64,000 nucleotides of DNA from positions 1 through 64,000 of the forward strand of contig NZ_JACHTC010000015.1 of assembly GCF_014145635.1 (NCBI RefSeq), written 5' to 3'. The position numbers and the translations under genes were made by a program. Origin of the DNA: Myroides sp. WP-1 (GTDB taxonomy: Bacteria; Bacteroidota; Bacteroidia; Flavobacteriales; Flavobacteriaceae). Each line of letters begins with the position of its first letter. Position 1 is the stretch's first letter. The notes beneath the pieces are model-generated. The model searched no databases, was not told the DNA's origin, and was given only the letters and a program-made list of their open reading frames with translations. Shown here piece after piece: positions 32,788 through 43,100 of this stretch.

Positions 32788-34359
32788 TTAACTGTTAGTT
32801 ACTTTCAAAACCATCGGATCTGTTTTCAACAACCATTGATAATAATCCTTTTGATCTTTTAATTGATTCAAGTATTCAGCAATCAGAAAATGCATTACTA
32901 ATTCTTTATGGCGATCAAATTTAAAGAACAACTTATTACTTTCTAAATACGCTTTAAAGTCACTATATTCTTTTTTATCAGCTTGAAGGTGTTCGATGAG
33001 TTGTTCGGTTGTCATCTCCTTATACCTTTGACGTTCTTTATCTATCTCTTGGAAGACATAATAGCTCACCATACCAGATTTCATCATCATCACGATGGCT
33101 TCTTCTCCGTGTTTTCTGGCAATTGGCACAAACACATCTGGCACAATTCCCCCTCCTCCATAAACAATCCTACCTTGTAACGTCTTAAATTGGAGGCTAT
33201 CTGCTACCTTGATGCTATCTGCTGCATACAATTCGCCGTGTTCGTAACGCGAACGGAAATCATTGTTATAATCTTCGATACCGTTTTTGTAATTTTTTTG
33301 AATAGACCTACCCGATGGAGTATAATAACGAGCCGTTGTCAATCGAATGGCTGAGCCGTCACCTAACATTAATTCGCGTTGAACTAATCCCTTTCCAAAT
33401 GTACGTCGTCCGACAATCGTTCCTCTGTCATTATCTTGAATAGCACCTGCAATAATCTCACTCGCTGAAGCGCTATTTTCATTCACTAAAACATACAGTG
33501 GTTTTGTTGTAAATAAATTGGTGCTCTTTGCCTTGGTTACTTTTTCTTGTCCTCCTCGATTAATCGTTTTCACTATGATTTGATCCGTCAACAAAAAATC
33601 GTTTAAAATCTTACTCGACTGATCCATATAGCCTCCACTATTATCGCGTAAATCAATAATCAACCCTTCAATTCCCTCCTCAATTAATTGGAGTAACCCC
33701 GCTTGGAATTCTTCGTAAGTAGTACTAGCAAATCGGTTGACTTTGATATAGCCATATTGACTGTCTAACTTTATCGCAACATCTACGCTTTTTAGGGGTA
33801 TCGGTTCTCGTTTTACTACAATATTCTTTCTTTCCTTAGTGGTTTTACGATAAACTTCTAGTGTAAGAGCTGTTCCTTCTTCTCCTCTAAGTACTGAGGA
33901 GATCGTATCTGAAGAAATTTCTTTGCCATACAACGGATGTTGGTTTGCTTTTAGAATGCGATCACCAGCCAAAATACCCGCTTGAATAGAAGGTCCTCCT
34001 TCAAGAGGTTTAATTACGGCTAAAGAATCTTGATACAGATAATATTGTACCCCAATACCTACAAAACTCCCTTGCATGGATTCTGTAACCTCTTTCATCA
34101 ACTCTTTCCCTATATAAACAGAATGGGGATCTAATTGTTCTAATATTGTAGTAACCGTACGGTCTACAATAGAATCTGTATCGACCTGATCCACATATTC
34201 TTGTTCGATAAAGTCAAGTAGTCGATTTAGTTTTAATTTATTGTGATTGGTAAAGAAATTACCTTGAGTTCGTTGAGAGGCAGACACTAAAAATCCACCT
34301 AAGAGTACTCCTAGTGAAATAGATATTGCAATGATTAGGGGCCAAAAAATTCTTTTCAT
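32788..34359 (-). CDS. S41-family carboxyl-terminal processing protease
   Basis: 523 residues. One N-terminal membrane anchor or signal (PLIIAISISLGVLLGGFLV), a PDZ domain (around 90-175: GGPSIQAGILAGDRILKAN), and the S41 catalytic core. The nucleophile Ser is in NENSASASEIIAGAI (around 296-310) and the general-base Lys in GRRTFGKGLVQRE (around 321-333), the usual Ser/Lys dyad of C-terminal processing peptidases. It acts in the periplasm on protein C-termini. The dCMP deaminase gene lies eight bp upstream, and the two are likely cotranscribed. Confidence 0.94.
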   Translation of the reverse strand: MKRIFWPLIIAISISLGVLLGGFLVSASQRTQGNFFTNHNKLKLNRLLDFIEQEYVDQVDTDSIVDRTVTTILEQLDPHSVYIGKELMKEVTESMQGSFVGIGVQYYLYQDSLAVIKPLEGGPSIQAGILAGDRILKANQHPLYGKEISSDTISSVLRGEEGTALTLEVYRKTTKERKNIVVKREPIPLKSVDVAIKLDSQYGYIKVNRFASTTYEEFQAGLLQLIEEGIEGLIIDLRDNSGGYMDQSSKILNDFLLTDQIIVKTINRGGQEKVTKAKSTNLFTTKPLYVLVNENSASASEIIAGAIQDNDRGTIVGRRTFGKGLVQRELMLGDGSAIRLTTARYYTPSGRSIQKNYKNGIEDYNNDFRSRYEHGELYAADSIKVADSLQFKTLQGRIVYGGGGIVPDVFVPIARKHGEEAIVMMMKSGMVSYYVFQEIDKERQRYKEMTTEQLIEHLQADKKEYSDFKAYLESNKLFFKFDRHKELVMHFLIAEYLNQLKDQKDYYQWLLKTDPMVLKVTNS

Positions 34360-34367
34360 ATCCTTTA

Positions 34368-34796
34368 TTACTCTAAATCATCTATATGAACAACCTCAAC
34401 ACCTGCTTTAATCAGGAAATCGATACCTGCCATATCTTTATACCCCTCTACATAAACCACGCGTTTAATTCCTGCTTGATGTATTAGTTTACTACAATCA
34501 CGACAGGGAGACATCGTAATATATAAGGTGGCATCTTGACAACTTTGGGTTGAGCTAGCTACTTTTAGAATGGCATTCGCTTCTGCATGTAAAACATACC
34601 AATAAGTTTGATCGTTTTCATCTTCACAACAATTGTCAAATCCCGTAGGTGTTCCGTTATATCCATCGGATATAATCATTCGATCTTTGACTATAATTGC
34701 CCCAACTTTTTTGCGTTTACAGTATGATAATTGTCCCCATTCGCGTGCAATACGCAAATAAGCTTTATCATACTTAGTTACTTTAGGATTTGACAT
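34368..34796 (-). CDS. Deoxycytidylate deaminase (dCMP deaminase family)
   Basis: 142 residues with the zinc-dependent deaminase motifs HAEANAIL (ligand His and catalytic Glu, around 69-76) and PCRDCSKLI (two ligand Cys, around 95-103). It is of the ComEB/dCMP deaminase type, converting dCMP to dUMP for thymidylate synthesis. It begins with RIAREWGQLSYCKRKKVGAI, diagnostic for this subfamily. A -7 box lies 32 bp upstream. The S41 protease follows in the same operon, an arrangement I recall from other flavobacteria. Confidence 0.93.
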   Translation of the reverse strand: MSNPKVTKYDKAYLRIAREWGQLSYCKRKKVGAIIVKDRMIISDGYNGTPTGFDNCCEDENDQTYWYVLHAEANAILKVASSTQSCQDATLYITMSPCRDCSKLIHQAGIKRVVYVEGYKDMAGIDFLIKAGVEVVHIDDLE

Positions 34797-34827
34797 AAAC
34801 CTCCATTTTATAACTCTTAATATACGA

Positions 34828-34835
34828 CAAAAATA
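34828..34835 (-). promoter_or_regulatory. -7 box of the dCMP deaminase-protease operon
   Basis: Minus strand TATTTTTG matches TAnnTTTG. Confidence 0.6.
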
Positions 34836-35053
34836 CGCATAAGTTTCACTTGACTCTCTATCCTCTTTTGAAATAATATAGAATCCTGGTGTAATTGATT
34901 CTTTACTCGGGATAAAAAAGTGCGATAACCCCTCTTTTTACCTGTGTTTTTCACTATTATTTTTTTAATTAATACACGCATTTATCTAAAGAAATTTTGT
35001 ACATTACTTCTAATTAACACCTTAAACCAATTAACAACAAAAAAGAATGTATT

Positions 35054-35482
35054 ATGGCTTATTTAGATTTATATGACAGTGACTTTAAAGAGCGTAACAA
35101 AGGACATTTTGCTTCCATTGTACGCGTTGCTTTAGCTGACGGAGATATCAGTCAAGAAGAACTTAAATTCCTAAACGAATTAGCGGATAAATTAGATATC
35201 ACAGCTGAAGACTATGAGAAAATCATGGCCAATCCCGAAAAATACCCTGTTAATCCCCCGTATTTAGAGATTAACCGAATTGAGCGTTTATATGATTTAG
35301 CTCGTATGGTATATGTCAATCATGTGTTAGGACCTAAACAAAAAGACATTTTGCGCAAATTTACTGCTGCATTAGGCTTTACCGGAGATATTGATTTAAT
35401 TGTAAATAAAGCTTTATCTCTTCTAGTTCTAGGTGTTGACATTGACACTTTTATCACAGAAATTCAACAGCTGAAACATTAA
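35054..35482 (+). CDS. TerB-like protein
   Basis: 142 residues, all helical, with the acidic EF-like pattern of the TerB family: ALADGDISQEELKFLNELAD (around 26-45) and a second similar helix pair (around 85-140). TerB-type domains bind divalent metal and occur in tellurite-resistance and phage-defence clusters, but stand-alone versions like this are widespread in Bacteroidota without known role. No ter genes are nearby. It shares a bidirectional terminator with fbp. Confidence 0.8.
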   Translation: MAYLDLYDSDFKERNKGHFASIVRVALADGDISQEELKFLNELADKLDITAEDYEKIMANPEKYPVNPPYLEINRIERLYDLARMVYVNHVLGPKQKDILRKFTAALGFTGDIDLIVNKALSLLVLGVDIDTFITEIQQLKH

Positions 35483-35519
35483 AAAAAGGGGTTTTACACG
35501 TGTAAAACCCCTTTTTTTA
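35481..35519. terminator. Bidirectional terminator between the TerB-like gene and fbp
   Basis: A perfect palindrome GGGGTTTTACACGTGTAAAACCCC flanked by A-run on the left and T-run on the right. It serves the convergent genes on both strands. Confidence 0.9.
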
Positions 35520-35530
35520 ATGTTTTATTT

Positions 35531-36541
35531 TTATTGGTGTAAAGCCATAAATTCTTCTGCTTTTTCCACCATATTTTTACTTCCACAGAAAAATGGAACA
35601 CGTTGATGTAAAGCTGTCGGTTCAATCTCCATAATACGTTGGTAGCCATCTGAGGCTCTCCCCCCTGCCTGTTCCATGATAAAAGCAATTGGATTACATT
35701 CATACAACAATCTCAATTTTCCTTTTGGTGCTTTTGTACTTGTTGGATAAATATAAATACCTCCTTTTAAAATATTGCGGTGAATATCCGAAACTAAACT
35801 TCCGATATAACGTGCAGAATACGGACGATCTCCTTGTTCTTCTTGGCAGTACTTTAAATAATCTTTTACCCCTTGTGGGAATTGAATATAGTTTCCTTCG
35901 TTAATCGAGTAAATACTTCCATCTTCTTTAATCTTCATATTAGGATGAGACAAATAGAATGTTCCAATTGCAGGATTTAAAGTAAAGCCATTTACACCAG
36001 CTCCTGTTGTATAAACCAGCATCGTAGAAGATCCATATACAATGTATCCTGCTGCAACTTGGTTTTCACCTTTTTGCAAGAAATCTTCCATTTGCACTGG
36101 AGTTCCTGCAGGTGTTACACGACGATAAATAGAAAAAATTGTTCCTACTGACACATTCACATCAATATTAGACGATCCATCTAAAGGATCGATCAACACC
36201 ACATATTTACTATCGTTATCTCCTTTTTTACCTTGGATGGTAATAAAATCATCTTCCTCCTCAGAAGCAATTCCACATACAATTTCGCGATTAACTAAGG
36301 TATTGATAAAAATCTCATTCGCGTAAACATCTAGTTTTTGTTGTTGTTCTCCTTGTACATTCTCTGTACCAAAAGCTCCTACAATATCAACTAAACCTGC
36401 TTGGTTTACTTGATGACTAACTACCTTTGCAGCAAGTCGTAAAGAGTTAATTAAACGAGAAAGCTCTCCTGAAGAGAATTTGAAATCTTCTTGTTTATCA
36501 ATGATAAATTCCCCTAGGGTTTGATGTCTTTTTGTTGTCAT
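35531..36541 (-). CDS. fbp: Class I fructose-1,6-bisphosphatase
   Basis: 336 residues; hydrolyses fructose 1,6-bisphosphate to fructose 6-phosphate in gluconeogenesis. The metal and substrate signature [19 protein letters not shown] is present (around 115-133), together with ASEEEDD and the C-terminal [13 protein letters not shown] active-site lysine region. The frame is open 20 codons further upstream, but [13 protein letters not shown] at 36541 is the family start. Together with pgi in this window it fits growth on amino acids. Confidence 0.96.
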   Translation of the reverse strand: MTTKRHQTLGEFIIDKQEDFKFSSGELSRLINSLRLAAKVVSHQVNQAGLVDIVGAFGTENVQGEQQQKLDVYANEIFINTLVNREIVCGIASEEEDDFITIQGKKGDNDSKYVVLIDPLDGSSNIDVNVSVGTIFSIYRRVTPAGTPVQMEDFLQKGENQVAAGYIVYGSSTMLVYTTGAGVNGFTLNPAIGTFYLSHPNMKIKEDGSIYSINEGNYIQFPQGVKDYLKYCQEEQGDRPYSARYIGSLVSDIHRNILKGGIYIYPTSTKAPKGKLRLLYECNPIAFIMEQAGGRASDGYQRIMEIEPTALHQRVPFFCGSKNMVEKAEEFMALHQ

Positions 36542-36585
36542 GGAAAAATGATTCTTTAGTTGTGTATTTGCTGTGCAAATATCGT

Positions 36586-36593
36586 TAATTTTG
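36586..36593 (+). promoter_or_regulatory. -7 box of the acetyltransferase gene
   Basis: TAATTTTG matches TAnnTTTG. The expected transcript start near 36600 makes the ATG at 36602 almost leaderless and favours the ATG at 36635. Confidence 0.55.
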
Positions 36594-36634
36594 TCATTCA
36601 AATGAAGTTATTAACCATAAATCCAACAAAAGAG

Positions 36635-37105
36635 ATGAATGTTAGAACAGCTACTCCAGCTGATATGCCAGCTGTACTAAATTTAATTCAAGAATTAGCC
36701 ACTTTTGAAAAGGAGCCTGACGCTGTAATCATCACGGCTGAAGATCTAATTCGCGATGGTTTTGGTTCGCATCCCCTTTTTCAAGTGTGGGTAGCTGAGC
36801 AGGACAACGTACTTATCGGTATGGCACTTTTTTACTACCGTTATTCTACATGGAAAGGAAAAACCATTCATTTAGAAGATTTAATTGTAACAGAAAAAGC
36901 TCGAGGAACAGGTGCTGGCTTAGCCTTGTATAAAAAAGTAATAGAGATAGCAAAAGAAAAACAGGTCAAACGCGTGGAATGGGTTGTTTTAAATTGGAAT
37001 ACCCCTGCTATTGAATTTTACAAAAAATCTGGTGCTACTGTATTGGAAGATTGGTACACTGTACAAATGGATGAACAAGGAATTCACGCCTTTATAACAA
37101 ATTAG
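36635..37105 (+). CDS. GNAT-family N-acetyltransferase
   Basis: About 156 residues from the chosen ATG. Motif A with the acetyl-CoA pyrophosphate loop is ARGTGAGLALYKKVIEIA (around 88-105), and motif B has NWNTPAIEFYKKSGATVLEDW. It resembles diamine acetyltransferase-like members (LEDLIVTEKARGTGAG), but the substrate cannot be named with confidence. An upstream ATG at 36602 would add 11 residues. The aspartate kinase gene follows six bp after the stop. Confidence 0.88.
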   Translation: MNVRTATPADMPAVLNLIQELATFEKEPDAVIITAEDLIRDGFGSHPLFQVWVAEQDNVLIGMALFYYRYSTWKGKTIHLEDLIVTEKARGTGAGLALYKKVIEIAKEKQVKRVEWVVLNWNTPAIEFYKKSGATVLEDWYTVQMDEQGIHAFITN

Positions 37106-37111
37106 TTGGAC

Positions 37112-38365
37112 ATGAAAATATACAAATTTGGCGGTGCATCAGTTAAAGATGCAGACAATGTAAAAAACGTTGCCCATGTACTGCGCACCGTAGGTTATGC
37201 GGATAGTTTACTCATTGCATCAGCCATGGGAAAAACGACCAATGCACTAGAAGTAGTCGTGCATAATTACTTTCAGAATCGGTTTGATTTGGCAGAATCC
37301 GTACAACTTGTCAAAACCTATCACCTCGATATTCTACACGGGCTGTTTACCGACTTAAATCACGATGTATATGGCGCAGTAGAAGCCTTGTTTGAATCGC
37401 TAACTTCTTTTTTACTCAACAATAAATCTCCTAACTACAATTTTGTTTACGATCAAATTGTCAGTTATGGCGAGCTGTTGTCTACCACAATTTTACATCA
37501 TTATTTACAATTTTGTGCCATTGACAACACGTGGATTGATGCTCGAAATTTAGTCAAAACAGATACAACCTACCGCGATGCTAATGTGCAATGGGATATC
37601 ACTTGTGATGCCATTACACAAGCCATAGACAAAAAAGAATTGTATATCACACAAGGATTTATCGGTTCTGATTACAATGGTTTCTCTACCACTTTAGGAA
37701 GAGAAGGATCAGATTATTCAGCAGCTATCTTTGCTTATGCTTTACATGCGGAGAGCGTTACCATTTGGAAAGATGTACCGGGTGTACTCAATGCGGATCC
37801 ACGCTATTTTGAAGAAACAACATTATTAGAACAAATTTCCTACCAAGAGGCGATTGAACTAGCATTTTACGGAGCTTCTGTTATTCATCCGAAAACCCTA
37901 CAACCACTTCGTCAAAAGGAAATTCCTCTTTATGTAAAATCGTTTGTAAACCCTACGCTAGCGGGAACTTCGGTCTCAAGAGGAGCGGATTTAAAACCTG
38001 CTATTCCTTGTTTTATTGTCAAGAAAAACCAGTTGTTGATTTCACTGTCTTCGAAAGATTTCTCGTTCATCATGGAACAAAATATCAGTGATATCTTTAA
38101 ACTGTTTTGTGAATACAACATCAAAGTTAATGTCATTCAAAACTCAGCGATTAGCTTTTCGGTTTGTGTGGAAGACAAGTTCAATCACTTCGAAGAATTG
38201 CGTCAAAAACTAAACGATCAATACCGCGTGAGTTATAACGAGAATGTTTCTCTCTATACGATTCGCCATTTTGACGAAACCTCAGCGGATCGCATTTTAC
38301 AAGATAAAACTTTATTGCTGAAACAAGTCAACAGAGAAACCATGCAAATGGTGACTAAAGAATAA
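37112..38365 (+). CDS. lysC: Aspartate kinase
   Basis: About 417 residues; phosphorylates aspartate as the first step towards lysine, threonine and methionine. The N-terminal KFGGASVKDADNVKN is the kinase nucleotide motif. TTLGREGSDYSAAIFAYAL (around 192-210) and WKDVPGVLNADPR (around 218-230) are also diagnostic. A C-terminal ACT-like region (around 300-417) suggests feedback control by an end product. It is monofunctional; no homoserine dehydrogenase domain is attached. The ATG at 37112 is preferred over the in-frame TTG two codons upstream. Confidence 0.93.
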   Translation: MKIYKFGGASVKDADNVKNVAHVLRTVGYADSLLIASAMGKTTNALEVVVHNYFQNRFDLAESVQLVKTYHLDILHGLFTDLNHDVYGAVEALFESLTSFLLNNKSPNYNFVYDQIVSYGELLSTTILHHYLQFCAIDNTWIDARNLVKTDTTYRDANVQWDITCDAITQAIDKKELYITQGFIGSDYNGFSTTLGREGSDYSAAIFAYALHAESVTIWKDVPGVLNADPRYFEETTLLEQISYQEAIELAFYGASVIHPKTLQPLRQKEIPLYVKSFVNPTLAGTSVSRGADLKPAIPCFIVKKNQLLISLSSKDFSFIMEQNISDIFKLFCEYNIKVNVIQNSAISFSVCVEDKFNHFEELRQKLNDQYRVSYNENVSLYTIRHFDETSADRILQDKTLLLKQVNRETMQMVTKE

Positions 38366-38392
38366 ATGCTTTTTGGCATGGTAAATGGTAGT

Positions 38393-38425
38393 ACTCTTTT
38401 CGGGAATTACATTCCTGAAAAGAGT
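38393..38425. other. 15-bp perfect hairpin downstream of lysC
   Basis: ACTCTTTTCGGGAAT and ATTCCTGAAAAGAGT pair fully (one G-U) around a TAC loop. No T-run follows, so it is not a standard intrinsic terminator. It may mark transcript ends or stabilise RNA. Confidence 0.55.
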
Positions 38426-38489
38426 GACTTAGCCTAGTTTTCTACTAGAAAAAGCTACTTCACTAGTATCTAACTTCATAACTAACTAA

Positions 38490-39050
38490 GTGATGACTTT
38501 ACCCTACAAAATGCCTTCGTACAATACGAAGTTTGGCTATCTAGATGAGAGGAGAATCGTTTACAGTAGATTTATTCATTCTGAAGAAGGATCTGCTAAA
38601 CTATCTCCTGCAGGTTCCCTCAACCTTAAATATCCCAATCCAACCACCGAGCGCGGAGTTAAAACAACAATGTTTACCTCCTTTGTCTATGGATTCTACG
38701 ATGTGTATACTGATGATACCGTTGATATTCAAGCGCAAGTATCCGTGAAAGGCAACAATGACCTCAAAGGATATACATTGAGCTATTTGTATAAGGAATA
38801 TCTTGGAGCTCCAACAAACATCACTTTACTTATCAATCCCAATATAAACAATTACTTATATAACGATTATTCTTTAGTTGAACCAACGATTGTGGAGCAG
38901 GGAATTTCGGTAATGAAATCGTTTAAATTGTCTAATTTCAAAATTAGCCAGAACAGCAAGCTCTATATTTACGTTACCTTACCTCTGCTGTCCAGCGCAG
39001 GAAACAGCTTTGTACAAACACAACACGAAATTTTTATACAAAGAAGATAA
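38490..39050 (+). CDS. Hypothetical protein
   Basis: 186 residues with no recognised family. No signal peptide or membrane helix in the listed frame. It is beta-rich and polar (YKEYLGAPTNITLLINP, KLYIYVTLPLLSSAG), ending in IFIQRR. The start region (MMTLPYKMPSYNTKFGYL) looks like an internal domain, so the real gene may have been longer with its N-terminus lost. A decayed lipoprotein gene begins directly behind it, so this segment appears rearranged. Coding nature is likely but not certain. Confidence 0.5.
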   Translation: MMTLPYKMPSYNTKFGYLDERRIVYSRFIHSEEGSAKLSPAGSLNLKYPNPTTERGVKTTMFTSFVYGFYDVYTDDTVDIQAQVSVKGNNDLKGYTLSYLYKEYLGAPTNITLLINPNINNYLYNDYSLVEPTIVEQGISVMKSFKLSNFKISQNSKLYIYVTLPLLSSAGNSFVQTQHEIFIQRR

Positions 39051-39054
39051 GGCA

Positions 39055-39390
39055 TAGTATCACACCCTTCCTGTTTCTACTCCTAATTCAAAGCTGTCAA
39101 AAGAAAGAGTATGGCATAGAGGATTTAGTTAAAAGTAAGGGTTTATTTTATGTACCAAATACCCAAACACTATTTACAGGAGAAACCATAGATTACAGTG
39201 TCAATTTAATTATCAACAGTTTTGAAAATGGACAATTGCAAACGGAGTCGAATTACAAAGACAATCTGTAGTTGAATGCATACATCAGCTATTATGAAGA
39301 TGGGGCGCTCAATTCAAAAGGCTACTCACTAGGTAATGAATGGACGTATTACAAAGACGGTAAGCTCCATCGCTACCGACATCAAGGAGA
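39055..39390 (+). pseudogene. Decayed YwqK/MORN-type lipoprotein
   Basis: A frame without a usable start reads FLFLLLIQSCQKKEYGIEDL (lipoprotein signal and Cys), then a shortened body. From 39225 onward it is nearly identical to 39757-39920 of the next gene (about 165 bp, few differences). It contains TAG in place of CAG within YKDNL-LNAYISYYEDG, and lacks the middle repeats present in the intact paralogue. The intact paralogue's ATG lies at the very end of this remnant. It is a truncated tandem duplicate. Confidence 0.75.
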
Positions 39391-39392
39391 AA

Positions 39393-40007
39393 ATGAAAAA
39401 AACAACTTTATTTATTATGTCTTTAACCCTTGTACTAGGATGTCATAAAAAAGAATACACCCTAGATGATTTAGTCGAAATTAAAGGACTATCCTACAGC
39501 AAAGACTCCAACGAACCCTATACAGGTGAAGCTCTCAATTACTTGGGCAAACAAATAACTGCTATTCATCTATATAAACAGGGGGAACACATCCAGGCCA
39601 CTACCTTTTATCCCAATGGAAATAAAGAATACGACATCCAATTTAAAGACAACAAAGAAAACGGTTTTTGGAGGTATTATTTTTACAACGGACAATTAAA
39701 CTATGAATATTATTATGTAGAAGGTCAACGCCAAGGAAAAGCAAGGTTTTATTACGAAAATGGACAATTGCAAACGGAGTCGAATTACAAAGACAATCTG
39801 CAGTTAAATGCATACATCAGCTATTATGAAGATGGGGCGCTCAATTCAAAAGGCGACTCACTAGGTAATGAATGGACATATTACAAAGACGGCAAGCTCC
39901 ATCGCTACCGACATCAAGGAGGAAAAGAAACTTTTTACAACAAAGAGGGAAAAGAAGTCCCGTATGAAGAAGTAGAACAAGATTACAAAGCACAGTATAG
40001 CTCTTGA
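39393..40007 (+). CDS. YwqK-like MORN-repeat lipoprotein
   Basis: 204 residues. Lipoprotein signal (FIMSLTLVLGC, Cys at about 17), then repeated MORN_2-type motifs: YPNGNKEYDIQFKDNKENGF, YFYNGQLNYEYYYVEGQRQG, YYENGQLQTESNYKDN and YYKDGKLHRYRHQGGK. The family is often named YwqK-type antitoxin, but in Bacteroidota many members are surface lipoproteins without a toxin partner, and no toxin candidate is next to it. The frame can be extended 19 codons upstream into the duplicated pseudogene; the ATG at 39393 gives a proper signal peptide. Confidence 0.8.
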   Translation: MKKTTLFIMSLTLVLGCHKKEYTLDDLVEIKGLSYSKDSNEPYTGEALNYLGKQITAIHLYKQGEHIQATTFYPNGNKEYDIQFKDNKENGFWRYYFYNGQLNYEYYYVEGQRQGKARFYYENGQLQTESNYKDNLQLNAYISYYEDGALNSKGDSLGNEWTYYKDGKLHRYRHQGGKETFYNKEGKEVPYEEVEQDYKAQYSS

Positions 40008-40148
40008 TTTTTTCACAAAAAAATTGTTTTTGAAGTAAACAGCGTACAACAATAATCGAGTATTGAGTTAATTCTTCCGTGCGGCATACCGTTATGCGCT
40101 TCATTCTTCGGCTGTAGATATCATTGTTAAATATTATGATAAATACAC

Positions 40149-40156
40149 TACTTTTG
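40149..40156 (+). promoter_or_regulatory. -7 box of the large barrel protein gene
   Basis: TACTTTTG matches TAnnTTTG 23 bp before the ATG at 40179. Confidence 0.55.
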
Positions 40157-40178
40157 ACGAAATGGAGTTTATACATAG

Positions 40179-43100
40179 ATGAAGCTACAGCGTTTTTTAT
40201 TTCTTTTCCTTTTTTGGTATTCTTGTTCTTTTGCACAAGAAGGAAACTCGCTGTATAAACAACAGATTTGGGAAGAAAATCAAACCACATTTCAGCTTCC
40301 CTCTGCTCCATTAAACAATAGTTATTTTGAAATTCGAGATGCACAGCAAGTAGTAGTTCCATCATCAGCTTATCAAGTTGATTTTAAAACCAATACCATT
40401 ACGTTGTTACAAACAACTTTTGCATTTCCTTTAACTCTTTACTATTTAGAGCTTCCCTCTTTTCTTACCTCTCCGATTAGTTACTATGATACTTCGCGTA
40501 TTGTTCCCAACGAAGCGGGTAGTTTTACCTATCAACATCAGACCAACAATCGACCTGCTTTTGTACCGTTTGAAGGGTTAAATACCATGGGAAGCTTATC
40601 AAGAGGACTGACCATGGGAACCAATCAAAGTGCAGTTACCTCATCGAATTTAGATTTACAAATCACAGGAAATTTGTCTGATCGCGTTAAGATTCGCGCC
40701 TCCATTCAAGACAACAATCTTCCCTTGCAATATGGTGGGTACTCTCAAAAAATAAATGAATTTGATCAAATATTTATTGAACTATTCTCAGATGATTGGT
40801 CCATTCGAGCAGGAGACATTTTCTTAGAAAATAGAGCGCGTCGTTTTCTAAACTTCAACAAAAAAGTACAAGGATTATCTACGCGTTTTGTCTTTGAAAA
40901 AGACGAAGCTAAAACAACAATCGAAGCGGCGGCAGCATTGGCTAGAGGACAATACACGCGCAGTACTTTTACGGGGCAAGAAGGCAACCAAGGACCTTAT
41001 AAGCTCAAAGGGAGTAATGGCGAATTGTACATCCTAATTGTATCTGGTTCAGAAAAAGTGTATGTCAATGGTTTACTGCTTCAACGAGGGGAAGACAACG
41101 ACTATGTGATCGATTACAATTCGGGTGAATTGCGATTTACAACGCGTTACCCCATTACCTCAGACATGCGAATAGCAATCGAATATCAGTATACTGACCG
41201 CAACTATACGCGTTTTGTTGGCTATGGCAATATCCAACACGAAACGCAAGCTTGGCAATTTGGTGTTACCGTATTTACGGAAACCGATTTAAAAAATCAA
41301 ACGCTACAGCAAAGCTTAACCGAAGAGCAAATTGACATCCTCAAACAAGCTGGTAATGATCCCAACAAAATGATTGCTCCTTCTGCCTATAGAGATACCT
41401 ATTCTGAAAATAAAGTATTGTATACCAAAGAACAAACTACAGATGGACAACCTTATTTTGTTTTTTCAACCAATCCTGATGCCGAGCTCTACCAAGTAAC
41501 CTTTACGGCAGTTGGTAATAATCAGGGAGATTATATACTAAAAAGCACGCAATCCATCGGACGTATTTATGAATATGTAGCTCCTATTCACGGTGTTCCA
41601 CAGGGAAATTATTCTCCTGTAGTAAAGCTTGTTGCTCCAATTAAAAATACCATTGCCACATTTAATGCAGCATATCGTCCATCAGAAAAAACGTCGTTGG
41701 ATGTCGAACTCGCTTTTAGCAATCACGATGCCAATCTATTTTCCTCCTTGGATCAGGAACAAAACAACGGTTGGGCTACTGCTCTAAAGGGAAAACAGCG
41801 TTTATGGACACGTGACCAAGCACAACTTAATGTGCTAACAGATGTTCAGTTTATTCACAAGAATTTTCATTCCTTAGAAAATCTATTTTCCATTGAATTT
41901 GATCGCGATTGGAATTTACAGTATACCACAGGCAATCAAAGCTTACTTACCGGTGGTCTTGAATTTAAAATTCCGGGTAAAGCAACCGCCACATACCTGT
42001 TTGAACAGCTCAACTTTGGTGATGATTATAAGGGTTATCGCCAAAACCTAATGGCCAACTGGCAATCGAAGCCTTGGCTAATTGAAACAAAAAACAGCCT
42101 CATGCAAGCCGATGGTTTACTACAAAAGACCACCTTTATACAGAGTCATTCTCAGGTTAAACACAGCTGGGAATCTACGTATGTGGGTACACGTCTTGCC
42201 TTTGAACAAAACAAAGAAACACTTCAGGAAACACAAGTACTCAATCCGATGAGTCACCGTTATTCTTCTCTTGATTTATTTGTAGGAAAAGGAGACTCTT
42301 TAGGGCAAAATATTGAATTAGGTTATCAATTCAGGCTCAACGATAGCATCCAAAACAATCAACTTGAACGCTTCTCAAAAGCGCATACTTTTTACGTCAA
42401 GTCTCAACTGTTGAAATCAGAAACGCGTGATTTGAATCTCTATGCAAACTATCGCTCTGTTCGTCCTGTTGCGGAAGATAAACCAACGGAAAACACCATC
42501 AATAGTATCTTAACCTACCGCGATCAATATTTTAAAGGTTTTGTACAATCTCACACATTATATGAAATAAGTTCTGGAACGATTGCCCAACAAGAATTTA
42601 CGTACTTAGAAGTTGAACCAGGTCGTGGACAATACATGTGGATTGATTACAACAACAATGGCATTCAAGAACTGGAAGAATTTGAACTAGCTCCTTACCC
42701 TGATTTAGGAAAATATGTACGCTTATATTTGCCTAGTCAGGTTTTCTTACCAACCAATCAAAATAAACTAACGCAAACCTTAACGTTAAATCCTGCGGCT
42801 TTATGGCAAAACGCAACAGGAATTAAACGGATTTTGGCTTTCTTTTATAATCAAACATCGTATAGTATAGATCGAAAAGACTTAAAAAAAGGCAACCAGC
42901 TCCGACTACATCCTTTTACAACTGACAAGGAAGAAATGGTTGGTTTATTAGAGAATTTCAACAATTACTTATACTATAACCGCGGAAAAAAACGCCATAG
43001 TGTAACTTATATGTATACCAAGTCCAAAAACAAAAATCTGTTATCTTATGGATCAACTGAAAATAAAATCCAAACCCATCAATTGGGATATAATCACTTG

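Noticed and set aside
35054..35482. Tellurite resistance locus
   Set aside because: Only a single TerB-like protein is present with none of the other ter genes.
39393..40007. Functional antitoxin of a toxin-antitoxin pair
   Set aside because: The YwqK family name suggests it, but no toxin-like gene is adjacent and the protein has a lipoprotein signal.
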